Shown: one piece after another, positions 63,140-64,000 of the stretch
Layout: each line of letters opens with the position of its first letter
Position numbering within the stretch: the stretch's first letter is position 1
From: Niabella pedocola
Lineage (GTDB): Bacteria; Bacteroidota; Bacteroidia; Chitinophagales; Chitinophagaceae
Length of the DNA stretch: 64,000 bases
Assembly: GCF_021044425.1 (NCBI RefSeq)
Contig: NZ_JAJNEC010000007.1
Span: forward strand, 124,001 to 188,000
Direction: 5' to 3'
The notes under the pieces: model-generated
Seen by the model: the letters and a program-made list of their open reading frames with translations, nothing else
The model's database searches: none
Told to the model about the DNA's origin: nothing
Program-made: the position numbers and the translations under genes

Positions 63140-64000
63140 TCACTTTCTGCGTCCGCCGCCACTTTCGGCGTCGTTCATACGGATCCTTCTTCCCCGGTAG
63201 TTTTTACCATCCAGCGCCTTGATCATGATGCGTGCAGAAGCCGTATCCACTTCTACCCAGCTGTTCATTTCCTTCATATCGATCCGGCCCAGGTTGTCTT
63301 TACTCAGGCGGCTCATATCCAGGATAAACTGCAGGAAGCTGGCCTTATAAAAGCCGTCTTTTGTGCCCAGGTTTACAAACAGGCGCTGGTACTGCCCGCT
63401 ACCGGATGCGCGTCCGCCGCGGCCACCCCGCTCCTGTGCACGTGCACCTTTACGGTCATCCCCTCCGCGGTCATTCCGCAGGTTCAGATCCACGGAGTTC
63501 TCATAATACTTTAAGAACCGGTCAAATTCCAGGGCGGCAACACGTTGCAATACTTCTTCTTTGCTGATGTTTTCAAACTTTTCCTCTAACACCGGTACGT
63601 AGGCTTCATATTCCCCATGACTGATATCGGCTTTGAGCATTTTATCAATAAAATGGAAGAACTGCTTCCGGCAAACATCTTTCCCGGATGGAATATCGAT
63701 CTTATTAAACTTCGTGTTGATCAGTTTCTCAATTTGTCTTAAGCGGTACACTTCTTTCGGTGTTACGATAGAAATGGAGATACCACTCAATCCTGCACGG
63801 CCGGTCCGGCCACTCCGGTGGGTATACACCTCCGTATCATCAGGAAGCTCATAATTGATTACGTGTGTGATCCCCTGCACGTCAATTCCGCGTGCCGCCA
63901 CATCTGTAGCAATTAACAGCTCCAGCGATTTCTCGCGGAAACGGGCCATTACCTTGTCCCGTTGTGCCTGGGTAAGATCTCCGTGCAACGCTTCAATATC
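63140..64000 (-). CDS. DEAD-box RNA helicase, C-terminal part (N-terminus beyond window)
   Basis: The minus-strand frame is open from the window edge to the stop at 63140 (286 residues). Helicase domain 2 motifs are visible: EALHGDLTQAQRD, motif V ATDVAARGIDVQG and motif VI HRSGRTGRAG. A linker rich in Gly and Arg (RGGRGGRASG) leads to a C-terminal DbpA-type RNA-binding domain (RLFVNLGTKDGFYKASFLQF ... KALDGKNYRGRRIRMN). It probably remodels RNA in ribosome assembly or mRNA turnover. The conserved DEAD motif lies outside the window. Its transcript ends at the 63075-63109 hairpin. Confidence 0.93.
   Translation of the reverse strand, partial: DIEALHGDLTQAQRDKVMARFREKSLELLIATDVAARGIDVQGITHVINYELPDDTEVYTHRSGRTGRAGLSGISISIVTPKEVYRLRQIEKLINTKFNKIDIPSGKDVCRKQFFHFIDKMLKADISHGEYEAYVPVLEEKFENISKEEVLQRVAALEFDRFLKYYENSVDLNLRNDRGGDDRKGARAQERGGRGGRASGSGQYQRLFVNLGTKDGFYKASFLQFILDMSRLSKDNLGRIDMKEMNSWVEVDTASARIMIKALDGKNYRGRRIRMNDAESGGGRRK

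Noticed and set aside
1..64000. tRNA, rRNA, riboswitch, IS element or prophage genes
   Set aside because: Intergenic regions were read for T-arm words, long inverted repeats and transposase motifs; nothing convincing was found, though without software a small RNA could be missed.

Overview
The window comes from a Bacteroidota genome, most likely Chitinophagia/Chitinophagaceae. The evidence is two SusC/SusD pairs with typical C-terminal SusD ends, several lipoprotein signal peptides, a hybrid-type sensor with reg_prop propeller repeats, OMP_b-brl/CarboxypepD_reg receptors, a GLPGLI protein, the futalosine menaquinone route (MqnE), and several matches to the Bacteroidota promoter pattern TTG-N(19-21)-TAnnTTTG. 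No rRNA, tRNA, CRISPR array, IS element or phage gene was seen. Genes at both edges are cut: a secreted protein at the left and a DEAD-box helicase at the right.

Layout. (1) 1-7920, minus strand: a polysaccharide-utilisation locus (PUL) with a LacI regulator, SusC, SusD, a DUF1735/discoidin lipoprotein and a truncated secreted protein. (2) 8321-13719: housekeeping and metabolic genes (trxA, a nucleoside-type MFS permease, mqnE, a CBS protein, a GH13 lipoprotein). (3) 13908-22016, plus strand: ispH followed 18 nt later by a tightly packed seven-gene run: a SpeD-like protein, a DUF4178 zinc-ribbon membrane protein, a 61-aa membrane peptide, DUF350, a membrane-anchored SpeE-like aminopropyltransferase, an exported flavoprotein and a histidine-bearing polytopic membrane protein. 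This is the best candidate for a poorly described system (polyamine chemistry at the envelope). Its SpeD has Ser where I expect the catalytic Cys83. (4) 22180-40113: a second PUL, with a sensor kinase and response regulator encoded separately, a broken GH16 gene, GH29, DUF5017, SusD and SusC on the minus strand, and divergent GH88, PL8 lyase and sulfatase. Together these suggest breakdown of a sulfated glycosaminoglycan, possibly a fucosylated one. (5) 40230-57966: an alpha-glucan/glycogen region (short GlgP-like protein, GlgB, GH13, SLC45-type MFS, GlgC, GlgA, FHS sugar permease, ROK kinase), interrupted by an outer-membrane barrel plus GLPGLI pair. (6) 58049-64000: VOC protein, DUF4136 lipoprotein, a second OMP barrel, a SIMPL protein and the partial helicase.

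How it fits together: the two PULs import and degrade polysaccharides at the cell surface, and the glycogen region stores and remobilises glucose taken up by the sugar permeases. Noncoding DNA holds a four-copy 105-bp tandem repeat, a family of hairpins with a shared core but different arms, and degenerate short repeats scattered through at least eight intergenic stretches. All family names come from motif recognition by eye; no database search was run.
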